From positions 117,878,738 through 117,942,737 of the forward strand of contig NC_090944.1 of assembly GCF_040807025.1 (NCBI RefSeq): 64,000 bases of DNA, written 5' to 3'. Of the stretch, positions 22,622 through 36,400 are shown piece by piece. Numbering within the stretch: the stretch's first letter is position 1; each line of letters starts with the position of its first letter. The DNA is from Struthio camelus. Lineage: Eukaryota > Chordata > Aves > Struthioniformes > Struthionidae. A model generated the notes under the pieces. That model saw nothing but the letters and a program-made list of their open reading frames with translations, did no database searches and was not told the DNA's origin. The position numbers and the translations under genes were made by a program.

Positions 22622-25600
22622 GAGAGGCTTTGCATTTGGCAACACTAGGTCCTAAATCTGTGCTAGCTCTACAGTTGTCAGCAAACTGTTCTCCTACCCC
22701 TATGCTTTTCCAGATGTTCAAGCAGTGAAGCTGCATTTTACTCCTGTTGTCAGCTGTTTGACAGTACTTCTGCTTTTTAAATAAATACAAAAGTTAAGAT
22801 CTTAAATCATCGATAAAGTATAAATACACTTTAAAACCACATTTGAATATAATTGCTGTTGCTCACCTGTCGGGACTCCAGTTCAGGTTTCTCTGTTACT
22901 ATTACTGCAGCTCAGATCACTCTTGACTGAACATTACAAGGAGCTTTTCTCCCCTTACTATTTAGATGTTTTGACGTTACTGGAAATGCAGTTCTTTCAG
23001 CTGCGATCTTGGGAGAGATCTCCCTCTCCCATGTGCTGCTTGTGGAGTGTCCAACCGATTTTTTCATTGTGGAATGGCCTGCCCCATGTATCGATGACAT
23101 TTTGCCATTGTTTTCAAGGGAAAGAGGATCAAGCCTTTAATGGTTTGAGACTTTATATGCCTTCCTTATTTTGTAGCATTTCAATTCACCTATTGAACCC
23201 TAGGAAAAATGTATAGTAAAAGAGGTGAAAGAAGCCATCCATACCAGGCAACCTGTAGCCTTATGAATTCTCGTAAATACATTTCTTTACTCCCCGTAAA
23301 TCCAGAACGCAGTCAGCTTTTTTGGTACAAAGTGTGGATTTTCTGATAACAAGCTGGGAAGGAAAGCAGATCTTTGCATATCCACAAACAGGCACTGCAA
23401 ACACATTAAATTGCAATATATGTTACCTTCTTTCATTGCTGGAGGAAGAGAAATGCTATCTGAAAACTATGCTTTAGAAACAATGATTCTACATTTCTGA
23501 TGGTGAATTTTGATTTTTCTTTGTTACTGGAGGTATAGCTTAAATGGTCCTTCTCTGAATTACCTCTACAAACTGGTTTCACTTTCGATGAGGGTCTTTC
23601 CTAAAGCGTCAGCTTTAAGTGTGCTTGGAGATGCACTTCAGTCTGGAGATACCAGCCTGAAAACTTCTCACCTAAGTTCAGGGGTCCAACACAAGTATCT
23701 GGTGTTTGTTGGGTCAAATCGCCCTCAAGAGATGCCTCTGTCTTTCCCCTAACTACAAAGAAAGGTAAGATAGACAATCTGGTACCTGGAGTTGGGTGAG
23801 AGGAATTGAGGCCCCCCCACCCCCCCACGCCCCGCCATGTACAAACTGAGCAAGGGAATACATATTCTCTTTTAGTTATGTAGAAATATTTTTTATCTGA
23901 GTCCATGTTTCTGAGATAACTGCCATATTCCCCTCTAATTTAGGTTTTGCTTAGCACAGGCCTCTTGAAAAATAATACCCCCATACAGATCTCATGACTT
24001 GCCAAATTATATTTATTCTTTCCTCTCATGTCATCAGCTGATATATTAATGTTCAATCTCAAAGTTTTCTTTACAGCACTTTATAGAACTTACTTCTCCT
24101 AACAGGAAAACAGTCCTGAAATGAATATGAAATACAATTTAGATCTTATGTTTTAGCTGGTAAGCAGAGTTATGAGGCAGAAGGAATATGACAAGCAAGA
24201 CGGTTTGTGTTTTACTGTATTTTTTCTAGCAGACCAATGTAACTAAAGCACAGTTAGTTTAGATGTGAAGGATGGGAAGGCTTTGCTTTCTTTTCTGTGC
24301 TTGGAGAATGACCCTGAGAAATCATCCTCCAGCAGAAGGAATGCTGCAAAGTCATTTAGTTATAAGCATCATTAATTGTATTGGGATAGTCTTTATTCTT
24401 TCGCTTTCCTCACCAGCTGGTTGGCTGTCTGCTCTTCCTACTCTAATCTGTCCTCGCTGTGGCCTTACTCGTCTCTGCTCCCTGGTGCCCTTGTGGATAT
24501 TCATTCCCTTTGCTCTTTTTCCTAATAACACCCAGAACTATAAACCCGTGAGCCACTGTACCCTGTGATGGATAATTCCCGGTGAGACTCCCACTGATTT
24601 CAACAAGACCTCGTTTTCATCTCTTTCACCTAAAGGCAAGTGCTAAGGAGACAGAGAATAAGTGCCAGGGCCAAGGTCAGTGCTGGGCTCTGCTGCCCTC
24701 TTAGCGGCGCTAAGACGCTTTTCTCACCCTCGGGCAGGACCTGGAGAGCGGCGAGCAGGAGCTCGCCGCGCATCTGTGCAAGGGCCGAGAGGCGAGACGC
24801 CGTCCCACCGCCCCACCGCCTGCCCGTGGTGGGGAGCCCGATCTGTCCATTTGGAGGACCCTGAAGTAATGAACGTGGCTCTGTCTGTGAGCGTGACTGC
24901 GCACAGGGGGAAGGAGGGCAGAGGCAGCAGGGTGTAGCCACAGGGTATTTAAATGGGAAATGCTGGGGCAGCATGTGAAATCTAGTGATTCCCCTACGGT
25001 AGCTGTAGGATCAGCTTTTATACAAAAAGGGCTAGGAACTCTTCTGACAAAGAAATTCAAAATTAGGCTTTACACTGAGGCCATGGGCTGATACACTCTG
25101 CAGCAACTGTAGTGAGAGTGTGGTGTTGCTTCCCTCAGCAAGCTCCTCATTTACACCTTCAGGCTGGTTAACACTGCTCTGACCTCTGGGTGAAGCTGGC
25201 CTGGGTGGCTTTGGGCTGAAGTGAGTAAGGCGCTGTCACACAACCCTTTCCCCTGCCCCAGCTATGGCGGGGATCTCCAGAAGCAGGGCTGTAACATCTT
25301 GGACCTGTTTCTGCAGTGAATATCTCACCATAGACTTGGGAACCTTCACACAAGGCAGTAGCAGGTGCAGAGGTGAGCACTGGTTTCCAGAAATGCAGAC
25401 TATGTCAGTGAGCAACCGTTTACTTCTGTATTACTAATGTGCCGGGTATAATCTGACCTTTTTAAAACTGGATGGCTGGAAAAGAGAGCATTCGGAGTAC
25501 CAGAGGTTTAATCCTCTGCGATTCTTAGGCACTGGGGCAACACTGAGCTTGGGAAGGCAAAAGAAGTCTTAAGGATGAGGATTTCATTTGCGTTAATCCC

Positions 25601-26570
25601 AGTCAATGTTTTGGGGGCAGAGAAGGTGGGGGCAGCAATTCTACCTTCAAGTTACTGTAGCTACACTAGCGTAGCATTATTGCTTTCCATTAATTTATTG
25701 GCATTGTATTGGAAATAATATTGACCAGTCATTATTATCAATAGAAATGATTTAATAAATGGAATATAATTTACTTACCAAGTGTACGAAATGTCACAGA
25801 GGGACTGGAAGTCAGACATTCAAAAGAAGCAGGATCTTTTGAGGATGCATGACCTTAGGAAGGTTCAACATTTTGTCAGGTATAGTTGTTACTTTTTACT
25901 CAACGGTAGCTTCATTCTCTGAACCGAATAAGCAGTTCAGACAACGTGCGCAAATGAGCATTGTCTCTAATAAAAGTGTATATTTATAGTAGATTTCATC
26001 TTGAAGAGCTCAAATAAATCGAAGTATGAGAAAGCTTGCTTGCATGAGAATACTTTAAAAAAAGAAGTCTGGACATAAATGACTTCATGCTACAGGTTTT
26101 CGTTTTGATCAGCTCCTGGTCCTCTCAGGTTGCCCATGCCTGTATGCCTAAACTCATGTCCACAGCCACCTTTCCACACAAAAACAATACTCAAATCACA
26201 AAGTCAAGGGCTCGAAAGCTGAATCATGGCAGAATTAGCATTGTCCGCTCTATCTTAATAACATCCTTCTGTGTGTGGGTCACGAACGTTAGCAGCGAGA
26301 TGATTGCTTTCAGAGGTATGTCTTCCAAGAGCAACACTGACCAGACTCCTTCTACACAGACAACACAGTATAAGAGTGTTGAGTATTTAGGGAAATAGCT
26401 CATGGCAGTAGAGATTAACTGTTGTGCTGTAAAATGTATTGGAAGGGTGGCAATGCACATTTTATCCGTGCGTTTTTCTGGCGGTAGCAGAATGACGGGA
26501 ATAAGGATGCCTCTTTTTTTCCTTAATTTCTTCTTTGCAGTGGCTAATGCAGGAGAACTGATACGCTCAG

Positions 26571-26587
26571 TTTTTTTTTTTTTTTTT
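26571..26587. repeat. T17 homopolymer
   Basis: Seventeen consecutive T in otherwise ordinary intergenic sequence. Confidence 0.85.
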
Positions 26588-26779
26588 GTTAATGGTTCTC
26601 TCTTTTTGTCCGTTAGTGAAAGTAGAAAGGCAGGATTTTGCCTATGGCAGCCTATAGCCTATGGGATTGACATAATCATTTAGAGGTGAGCAGCGGAGCG
26701 AAATGGATGAGACTTTTGTTTAGACAGGGATTCTGTTCCTAGCTCTGTCTAAAGTGACCTTATGCCACCTTTCTGGTCC

Positions 26780-26895
26780 CATATATTTTATCTCTGACAT
26801 GGGTGATTGATACTTGCTTTCCTCATAAAGTAGGAAGATGGAGCTGCGCTTAGTAATAAACTTCCTGAAGTGCCCAGCATCATTAGACACAACCA
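26780..26895 (-). mobile_element. Probable MIR SINE fragment
   Basis: In order, ATCTCTGACATGGGTGATTGAT, CTTTCCTCATAAAG, GCTGCGCTTAGTAATAA and AAGTGCCCAGCATCATTAG follow the reverse-complement MIR sequence (ATCTGTAAAATGGGGATAAT ... CTCATAGG ... AAGCGCTTAG ... AGTGCCTGGCACATAG). Divergence is heavy. Confidence 0.4.
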
Positions 26896-29800
26896 GTGGA
26901 CAAAGTAAACTGAAACTCCTGGGTCCCCTCCAAGCCCTTCCCTGGCAAACAAGGCACTGTAGCGATCACAGCTGTTACTCCAGTAAGTAGTAGGGTTCCC
27001 TGTTTTTCATTCAGTTGTTTTTACAAACAGTGGAGGAGGGCCAGTGGGTTTAAGGAACATGTGTAGAATAAGTAGATAAGGCCTCTTTGGAAGTGCTAAA
27101 AAGCATATGGAAAGTGAGATTTCTTTCACTCACAGTCAATATCTCAGCCAAATCTAAGAGGGTTTTGCTGCAGTGCCGTAACATCTCTCAAATAGTTTTG
27201 GACTCTTTTTTTGGTCAGAATCTGAATTCTTACCGCAAACCCTGTAGGAAGCTTTTTAAAGGCATGCTGTTAAAACAGTGTAGATTTTACCTGTCCTTAT
27301 TTTTAGAAGTAGATGCACTCTTTGCATTCAGTCCGGAAAAGAAAACAAAATTAAATTGAGGCCGATTGACCAGGGTATATATCAAAAGGATACAGCAGAG
27401 CTGGTGAGTTTTTGATTTGCTAGCAATTTTAAAAAAATCACAGTCTCCAACTCCAACTGATCACTTATTTTTTGTTATTGCACGTGGCACCTTGAGAATC
27501 TAGCTGGAACACAATGGGAAAGTCAACATGAGGGTTTTATTATTTCAAGATTTTTTCAGTTTTGTTTCATCTAAAAATATGAATGGAGATTAGATGTAAA
27601 TTGATGGAGTCCCATGTATAAACATTTCTGTTTGCATTTATTCTAAGCTTTAGTGTTCCTCATCAGCTTTATTATGTATAAAAAATTGTTTGAGAAAAAT
27701 CTGGTTTTTAGCTCCACTCAGATCAGCTCCTTTTATGTGCTTTCTTTGCACTTGATTGCGCTGTGTTTATGTCCAGTTTTTCTGAGTTCCTTCTGTATGA
27801 CTAGCTAGTTTTCCCTAGCTTGGATGGGTCTTTCAGACAAAAAACGGCAAAAAGAGCGTGGATTAAAGGGAGGTGAAGTTGTGACATTTAAACCGCTTTA
27901 AGTCTCACTCATTTGCAATTGAAAAAGATATCAATGTAAAGCCTGGGTCTAGGGTACAAAATCAACAAAAAATAAAGAAGTATGTATGTTAATTGGTTAG
28001 AGTTGATTAATTAAGTATATTAATATGAGCAAAATGCACAGAGAAGCCCTGTACAGAGAAGCTTACTGGGGTTCGGAACTTAATGTGGTACACTGCCAGC
28101 AAGCGCTAGATTTCAGCTGCTTTAACGTCCCTCTCCCTGCTCCAGTATCCCGTCTTATCATCACCCCAACCCTGGGTCTTTGATATTTTGACACCTGCTG
28201 GGTCTCAGGTTGAGCCCAGTTAATTTGTCCATATGTTGTTGTTTATTTCAATAAAAATACCAGATTACTTGCAGAGAAATTAAGCAATCTTTTCAGCCTC
28301 TGAGCACAGCCTCATGGGACAGCCAAGGACAGCTGTAAAGTTCTTCTTTTTAAGAAGTTCTGGTTAATGTCAGCTGAGAAAGCTCTTGGTAAACAAATGA
28401 ATAATTGATTGCTCAGCTTTCACATAGCTACTGCGTTTCTGGGCTCACATGACTCATTTGTGAACCATTCCTGTCGTCCTAATGCCATAACATTGGAGAA
28501 ATGATGATTGTTTCTTGGAGGATTCTTCTGTGGACATAGTTGCCAAGACCAAAGCTGTAATGGTTTGTTATTGTGACCTTTGTTATTCCATTAGGCTCAA
28601 TAGCTTTAAAAAAATGATGTGTGCATACTTTAGGAAAGTTTTTACCCTTTACATTGACCTGACATCATAGTTTATGCTACAAAATGTATTAATGACAAAG
28701 TAGTGTTTTCATGTCAGGAGGACAAATTTTAACAACTATAATCTGCCCTTAGTCATCATAAATATAAATGTATTGGTAAAACAGACCTTGTTAATGCAGC
28801 CAAGACAAATGCTAGACTATATTTCAAATCAACCGAAGCACTAGCCTATACACTCCACAATTTTTTGTGTAGCTTCAAATACATTATTGTCAAAGAGCTG
28901 TTAACATGAATTTTCCAATGGGTATTGTAGAACAGTAATGACTCATCAGATGCAAACAATCTAGGCAGTTTTTCTCTATTACTGGAGGATGTGTAAATGT
29001 CTTTGAGGATATAGAATGGCATAGGGAGCATTCCATTAATATTGTTTTGATGGTTTTTTAATACTTGAAAAATCAACAATAAAAATCCTTGTGAGTATGA
29101 CAGTAGTTGGAAATTGCCTTGAACAGTAAACAGTTTAATTTGCAATAAATTCTGTGCATTATAGTTAACTGAAGTTCCCCCTGTTCAGTGTCATACCTGC
29201 TCACTGCAGAGATAATATAAACAAGGCTTGCTATTTTCAACTGCTGTAGCACTGCAAAGCCAATATGCTGACCTGAAGCGCTCACTTCTGGTTTTGCTTC
29301 CATAAATTCATGAACTATACACCAAAGGCAGGTTCATGTTCTGCCTCAGCTTACACCCTTCCTTAGAGGAAGCTGGCGCGCAGGTCTTGCAGAGGGCAGA
29401 ACGTGGCCTTAGAAGAAGCTATGAAACAAAAAGGCTACCCACTTGCTTCCAGCTCCCATTCCTGAGGTCCAGCTAGCAGTAAAAGAGCTCTTGCCGTATG
29501 GACAGATCTGCTCTGAGAGGTGCTGAGGGGTTCCATAAGAAACTCTTGGTCTCTGATTTTGCAGTATCTTTTCAGAGCAGAAGTGCCGGTCATCGTAAGC
29601 ATCTCTGACACCAGCGTGCCACCAGTACAACTGAGTCTGTCTTCATGGAGCCTTTGCTGTAAGGAATTCATGCAAAATCTTTCAGAGGATGTGAAAGAAA
29701 GCAGGATCAAGGCAATTCTGGGTGATTTTGTGTAGGGAATTGGGGTAGAGGGATGGTTCTTTACTCTGCAGAAAATGTTGAGCTGACCAAAGAAACATTT

Positions 29801-30395
29801 AGAGAAGAAAAGAACCAGGAAGTTTCCCTTCTATTGTTAATGGCACTGAAGAAATGTTTATATCACTTACAATGACACTATAGCAAAACAAAGCAAGTTC
29901 CACAATACTTGTCCTGTCCAGAATGTAAGCCACGAATAGGACCATGTATTTACTGCTACAAAAAATCCTAAGTAATTCTAATGTCAGGGAGCAAGGAGAA
30001 ACTTAGCTCAGCATCTCTCTGCAAAGAGAAAAATATCCAGTGCATGTTGTTATTCAGTGCAAATGGATAAGAACGTATTTAGAGACTCGTCTTTGTGGTT
30101 TTAGACCTAAATCCCTGTGGAGAACAGTATGCCTCTTAGGAATCCTGGATGCAAAATTATCATGCTTCTGCTTGGTGCTGTTTAACTGCTAAATTAATCA
30201 AGTACAATTGCTTAAGGCCCTGGAGGGAAGGATGTAATAAATCTTAGAGTATTTGTTCTGGTTTATGGCTGGGGGAAGCTGTATAACTTTAAATCAGATG
30301 TTATAAACATTTGCAATGGCACATTTTCCTTACTTGGGGCATTATGGCATGAGTCTTGAGAAACTGAAGAGGGCATGTCCTAAGAGCTAGGTGCA

Positions 30396-30432
30396 TTTTT
30401 TATATATATATATGTATATACACATATTTTAC

Positions 30433-30460
<28 letters not shown>
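30396..30460. repeat. TA dinucleotide microsatellite
   Basis: Two TATATA blocks flank a short TGTATATACACATATTTTACA interruption. It is likely polymorphic. Confidence 0.88.
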
Positions 30461-30463
<3 letters not shown>

Positions 30464-31333
30464 TGAAGGCATGGCTTTCAGAGAGGTAGTACAGGGTCCT
30501 GTTACTCAGCGAGCTGTTTGCTGTACGTCCCACGCTGTCGGGTAGAGGGCAGTCGGATACAACATACGGTGCGGGGAGCCCTGCTCCGGGCTGAGCCCTG
30601 GCTTCCCAGGCCTCCCAGCTCTGGGTTCGGGGTAGGGAGTACCTTCCCTTCAGCCCATAAGCTTTCACTTAACCTGAGAGAAAAAGATATGTATTCATTG
30701 TAGCTGGATTTCACATTTCTCTGGAACTGGAAGAATCCCATGTACAATTTGAAAGTGATTTGATCCTGCTAGCAGTTCCTGTAAAATCAGTGAGATGACA
30801 CAAGGTTATGCAGGGTCAAGACAACTGTTGAGGGATTCTTTCTGCAGATGATAAGTACCTGATGTTTGGATATTTTAACAATACTGTGTAGCCCCTCTGT
30901 TTCTGCAAAACCTGCCTCAAATCAGAGTTTGCTCCTTCTCTCTCACAAGATATCTGGTACTTAGAGCTGGGAATACTGAGAGGGGGTTTTGTTATCATAT
31001 ATGCAGCTTCTGTCCTGAGCTGGAAGCAGGAACTACAGAGGTATGCAGCAATGAAATGGAACATTATCATCCCTTAAATATGAATCTTTCTGAGTTTAAA
31101 ATCGAGCTGTCTTGAGTTGTTTTCCTGGCTGCAATCAGGGACAGTCACAGCATGCTGCTCTGTGCAGAATGTGTGCTGTTCTCATGCACTGCACGTCGTG
31201 CCCTTTGGGACTTCCAGTTGCTGGAAGCAGAGCTAGAAGGCAGATCATCTTCCTCAGAAAAAACTTGTACCTACCATTTCAGTAAAGGGAGCTTTGCCTC
31301 CATTTTACAGGACAAGGTCCTGATACAGCTGTC

Positions 31334-31350
31334 TTTTTTTTTTTTTTTTT
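31334..31350. repeat. T17 homopolymer
   Basis: Seventeen consecutive T, possibly the remnant of a poly(A) tail on the minus strand, though no attached retrocopy was recognised. Confidence 0.8.
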
Positions 31351-32489
31351 GGCCTTATTTACAAGTAGGACAACTGCATGAAAGGACTATTTACACCATG
31401 TTTGCTCACTGTATGCTTTGCTGCTAGACCCCTTTAGGGCCACTGAAGACCACTCTTCCAGGAAGGGAAGGGGAAGCTGAAGTGTTTGGATTGGGCCAGA
31501 CAGCCCCAAAGAGTCAGCCTTGCTCTTTCTGCTGCAGCCCGAGGATGGGTTAGGAATTGCTGCTTCTGGAGGACAGCTGCCCCGTACATCGTGGCCTCCC
31601 TCCACATGACTCACTTGGCTAACTTGCCAGGTAAAGTAGGCAGAAGGGCTGTGAATATTTTGTTGCCGCAGTAACTTTTGGCCGTACAGCTGGTGCCTGG
31701 AGCTGGTGGCGGCTGGTGCTCAGAGGCCGACACCAGGAGCGGTGAAGACCTGGGCTTGGGTCGTTCCTCTAGGGATACTGAGCTCTCATGATACAAGTTC
31801 TCCTTCTTGCTCTGAGAGTAAAGGAGAGCTTGTGGCTGATGGGAGGGTGCAGCTGCTTGAATTGCTGGAAAGGGCCCACTTGTGAAGTTGCTGCAGAAAC
31901 TGTGTTGCAGAATTTAGGCCTTTTTTTTTCCTCCCATCTGTTTAAAGCAGGACAGAAGAGGAAAGGGTGACCAAGAGTCTGCGGTGGGTATAAATCAGTA
32001 TGTTTTATGTCCCAGCCCGCAGCCAGCCTGAAACAAGTGGAAAGGTGCTCCGTTTACCTCAGGGTGCTGAAACACAACAAGGCTATTTCACAAATGCCCA
32101 TGCTGTTCCTCGGGTCGCTGCCGAAGGGTCTAGCCATTATTTCAAGCATTTCATTATTTCCTGTCCGTTTTTTTGGCCATGAGGCAGATGGTGGGCTGGG
32201 CTACCAGGGACAAGCGACTGCTGGGGAAACTGAGCCCCCCTCTGGCTGTGAAGCCCCCTGTGGCCCAGTCCGCAGGGATCAGCGTGGAGCTGCAGCCTTG
32301 TAGGTCCCCTTGCTTGCTCCAGTCCTGCATCTAGTCTCTGTGCTGCTCTTTGCGCCAGGCACTCGTAGCCGTCTTCTCCAGGCTCCCCAAGCCATCGGCT
32401 CCTTCCCAGGAGCAGTCACTGGGCAGTGTATTCACCAGAGATTTCAGCAGGGCTCTAAAAATGTAGCTGAAAACAGAAATGGTACGGGA

Positions 32490-33030
32490 TGGGGCTCTGT
32501 CCGGGCTGGGGGCAGTGGGGAGGTGGCTCGGGGACTCCCTGCTTCGTAGTCTCGAATCGCGGTGGCATAATTTACATCCCCGGCGCAACGCGGGGCCGGC
32601 GTTACGGCAGAGCTGTCTCAAAGAGCGAGCCTTGCGAAAGCCCCAGCCGCTCGGCTGCTTCCCAGCCGACGTTGGAAATCTCATCTGGAAAGTGCTCCCA
32701 GCTGCGGTGCTTTTACTCGTTGGAGCGGTGTTTTTGTCGCGTTTCCTCCTTGGTGGGTGAGAGCGCGGCTCGCGAACATCTGGAGGCGAGCGAGGAGCGG
32801 CAGGACGCTCTGCGCTCGGGCAGCAGCATGGAGAGGGGGACGCCCCGGCTCACGGGGCTCACGAGCCTTGTCCTCTCCCGTGGTCCCTCGTGGCAGAGGC
32901 CACGTGACAGCGCCACGCATCTGGCCAGCTGGGGTCAGGCAGGACGGGCGGTGGGGGGACGCGCAGGGGACGGGAGTGAACCATGTGCCTCTCGCACGCG
33001 GTGCCTGAGCCGTGACAGCTCGACGCGACG
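32490..33030. promoter_or_regulatory. Orphan CpG-rich island in the desert
   Basis: About 540 bases of clearly elevated GC with many CpGs, far from either annotated gene. Overlapping frames on both strands are open, as expected from GC bias. It could be a promoter of an unannotated noncoding transcript or a distal regulatory CpG island. Confidence 0.4.
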
Positions 33031-33189
33031 CAAGCTTTTTTGCAACAGCTGTAGAGAGAAACAAGGCCACACCGTGAAATATAATCAATTTTTTATTAGG
33101 ACAATTTCCTGGGGAGCCCTTTTTTTCTTCTCTAATATTTATTTCGGTTTTAAGAGGGGAAGCAAAATAATAAATAGTCTAGAGAAAAC

Positions 33190-33430
33190 AGATTAGTGGG
33201 ATTGTGTCATGTAATGCTGGAACAAAGGGTCATTCAATGAAATTAAAAGGTGGCAAATTCAAAACAGATCGGAGGAAATATTTCTATACAATGTGTATTT
33301 CGGCTGGGGTACTCTCTACCACAGGAGACAGCCAAGGCCAAAAATTTAGCAGGTTTTGAAAAGGGCTGATGTTCAGATGGGTGGCACGAATGCTGAGAGC
33401 TATCAAAGTTAGGAGAGGGTGCACTGTATT
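33190..33430 (+). mobile_element. Ancient CR1/L3-type LINE 3' fragment (uncertain family)
   Basis: The string AAATTCAAAACAGATCGGAGGAAATATTTC, then CTCTCTACCACAGGAGACAGCCAAGGCCAAAAATTTAGCAGGTTTTGAAAAGG, follows a widespread amniote repeat as I remember it (AAACTGATAAAAGGAAATA ... CTCATTGCCACAGGA ... GCCAAAAATTTAGCAG). The family name is from memory. Confidence 0.45.
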
Positions 33431-36400
33431 AACTGAATGGTTAAATTCAGCTCCCAGGCAAAAGGCAACCTCCAGGCATCACAGGTCAGGATCAGAAGTG
33501 GGTCAGGTTACTCCAGACCTACTTTCTACCATGCGTGCCCTCCTCCAGTGGAGGCCGACAGAGATACCTCAGTACAGAGCAAGGGAAGAGAAGGTCACGC
33601 AGGCAGTCTGTGACAGATCCACACATTGAACATAGGTCTCCTGAATGTCAGGCTGTCGGGGCCATCCTTCCTCTCCGAGCAGGGCTCCTGCTTTCAAAGG
33701 TGCTATTCATGTGCCTGAGGTGAGTAGGACTTGGCCTCAGACACTCTGGACTTGCCTCTTGTGAGAAATTGTAATTGCGAGTGTCAAGAAACTTGGGTTT
33801 TATTCCTCTGCTTCAGTGTTGTTATAAAAATAAATCTCTTTGGAGATATTCATAAAAGTTAATGGAAGTCTTGAATAGAGCTTTTTTTCCCCCTACCAAC
33901 CTAATAAAATGTATTGCTTTTTCTCCCAACTATTTTTATATTAACAGGCGGTGGCTGCTGCTGTAGGAGAACAGTTCTAGTGCTATAAAATGACTCCAGA
34001 TGGAGACCCTCTTGTAGTCCGCTGACTTTAGGTCCAAGCAAACCTGAAACGTAACGCTTGTCCTGACGGTCACCATCCTCATCCAGGAAATAAGGGAATG
34101 TATTTGGCTCAAGGAACAGCAGCATTCTCCCGTTACGATGTCTGATTTATTATATGTCTGTTAAAACAATAGTTTTGGAATAATTTTTAGGTTTGCTTTA
34201 AGACAAGGAAGAAAATGAAGATGAATGAAACGGGACTTGCGCTCTGGGCTTGACAGGCACAGCGCACAAATCGGTCCCTACAGACTTGGTGCTAAAAGTC
34301 ACACTAAAAGTCTGGATCCACTGCTCTTGGCAGATGGTTTTTCCATCTGCTTGGGAAAGTCGCTGCAGCTTTCTCCCAACAGCTGACGTGGGGGTGCGGC
34401 CAAAGCGTCCTCCGGGCGGCCTGACCCTCCGGCAGGGTGGGAACCGCACGTCCCTGGCCAGGGAAACGGCGGGCGAGCGCCAGCAGCGGCTGCGCCCTCC
34501 CTGCAGGGTCTGGGATCAGAGCGGGCTTGGGGAGGTGGGTCCCATGCGGGCCCCGAGCGGGGGAGGCCAGCAAGGACTGGTGGGTCCCCACCGCTGCCAT
34601 CAGTTCCCAGATCTGTACAGGTGAGGACGCGCAGAAAGGGCAAGGGCCACCTGCCAAACTGAGTGCAGTGACGGCCGGGAGCAGGGTATGCAGGTGAAGA
34701 GGACTTTCCCAAAGGGCAGTGGCTGCAGGGAGCAGGGATGCTGCGCTGGGCGGTGCTCGGCCGCTGCAATAACCCGCTGTGATTTCAACAACCAGCATGA
34801 CGGAGCTGGACCGAACGCCTTTGGCCACAGCCTGCAGAGAGGGCCTGGGTGCAGAGAATGGTGAACTCGACCCTTTCTTCTACCTGGAATGTGACTAAAA
34901 TAAAATTAAAATAACTGAGAAGTGGATAAAATGTTGACGCCTTCCATAGCACCTTCCCTACCCAACAAGCTGGTGGGGACTTCCATGCGGGACAGACAGC
35001 TCAGGCGCCTGGAGGAACCTGGCTGTCTGCACGGACCTCCGCGCGGCTCAGCGAGCCCGGCAGTGAGTGCTGTGCCCCGTGCTAGCAGATACAAGAGCCC
35101 TCGCTTGGCATTGGTGCTGCCTGGGGACCTCTGCAGGCACCGGCCGTGACTCTGCTGCTGCTGCGCCTGCCTCCGTGCGGCACTGGGCTCCTGACACAGC
35201 TGCTGGGCGCTGCCTCATGGTATTGGGTGTGAAATCCTAACTTTCCTGCAGAAAGAAACCTTGAGTGGTGCCTGCTGTGCGGAGAAAAAAAGAGGAAATT
35301 TTTCCCTAGGTGCAGAGGTACGTCACTGCCACGGCACCAGCGAGGCAAAGGGCCTGAGCAAGCGCACATGCAGCGAGCTCGGCCACTGCCTGGGGCTCCT
35401 GCTCTCTGCAGAGCATCTGGTGTCCAAATGCAGTGCTGCTTACACCAAAAGGGCATCCAGACCTGAAAGAGGAAACCACCACCAGCATACATAGCAGCAG
35501 AAACGGAATAAAGATTTTCTGTGCCTGTGTGCTAAAATGCTTCAGGGTTTACCTATCATACCTTCAAATCCAAACAAATAAATTCCTGGCTCTGGTGAGG
35601 TGAACAGATGTTGTCTCTTGTTCGTTCTGCACTGGGGAGGGTAAGATGAAGTTTGGGTTATCTATTAGATAATTCAAGCTAAGACATCTAATTCAAAATA
35701 TCTTGTGGAAGGATGAAAACATCCCCTTCTTGCCTAGATCATGCTGGGTATTTTCTTTTGAAATACACTGTACCTTGTGATTCTCCTTTTCTGTAGCCTG
35801 TCCGGTTTTCTGCACTTTTGAGTTTCTGAGCGCAAGCGAACGGCACTCAGACAGCTTGCCCTTGCCGCTGTGCTATTGTGCTGCGCACGTGTGGTACTGT
35901 TGCTATCGCTGCCGGACTGTTTGTCTTTTGATTACGTGTGGCTTCAAGATTAAGCAAGAACAATCCAGCAACATTAGGTTTGCACGAGTTTTCCTCTCAT
36001 GCAGTAATTCAGGCTGGCAGGTGACTTTTGCATTGTTGTGCAGTGAGTAGCCCTGTACGTATGTAGGAAGTTCACAGTGGAGATTTTCTAAGCTTTCCTT
36101 TCCTGGTTAGTGATCTGTAAACATGCTTTCAAAGCAAAGTATTTGATTTTTATGTTGTCTTGATGGCAAAACACTAAGGATCAGCTGTGAACAATGTTTT
36201 TCCCCTGTCAGAAAAATCTGAGTCTCAAGGAGGTGAATTGTGATCCATTGTTGGATACCAGTACAGTTGGGTTTCCTTCTCTGCTGAAAACAGTCGACAG
36301 GAAAGTAATTACAGGAGCAGATGTGACTCGTGACGTAAATGTTACTTCTGGCCATTTTTTGAAGTAATCTAACAGGGTAATTCCAAGGCAACAATTAAAT

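Larger units (their letters stand above)
22622..33189. other. Intergenic DNA, central gene desert
   Basis: No recognisable gene. It contains homopolymer T runs (26571-26587, 31334-31350), a TA microsatellite (30396-30460), C-rich runs at 23812-23832, a probable MIR scrap near 26780-26895, GC-rich patches (about 24700-24850, 30500-30630 and 32490-33030) and a motif-dense AT-rich segment at about 28490-28810. Confidence 0.55.

Noticed and set aside
22227-22790. 187-codon minus-strand frame in AT-rich DNA
   Set aside because: Long for its composition, but I see no domain, splice partner or promoter, and it contains the hairpin; a conservation check would be needed.
34250-34828. Overlapping 124-174 codon frames on both strands
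   Set aside because: They coincide with a GC-rich patch and overlap in several frames; no homology recognised.
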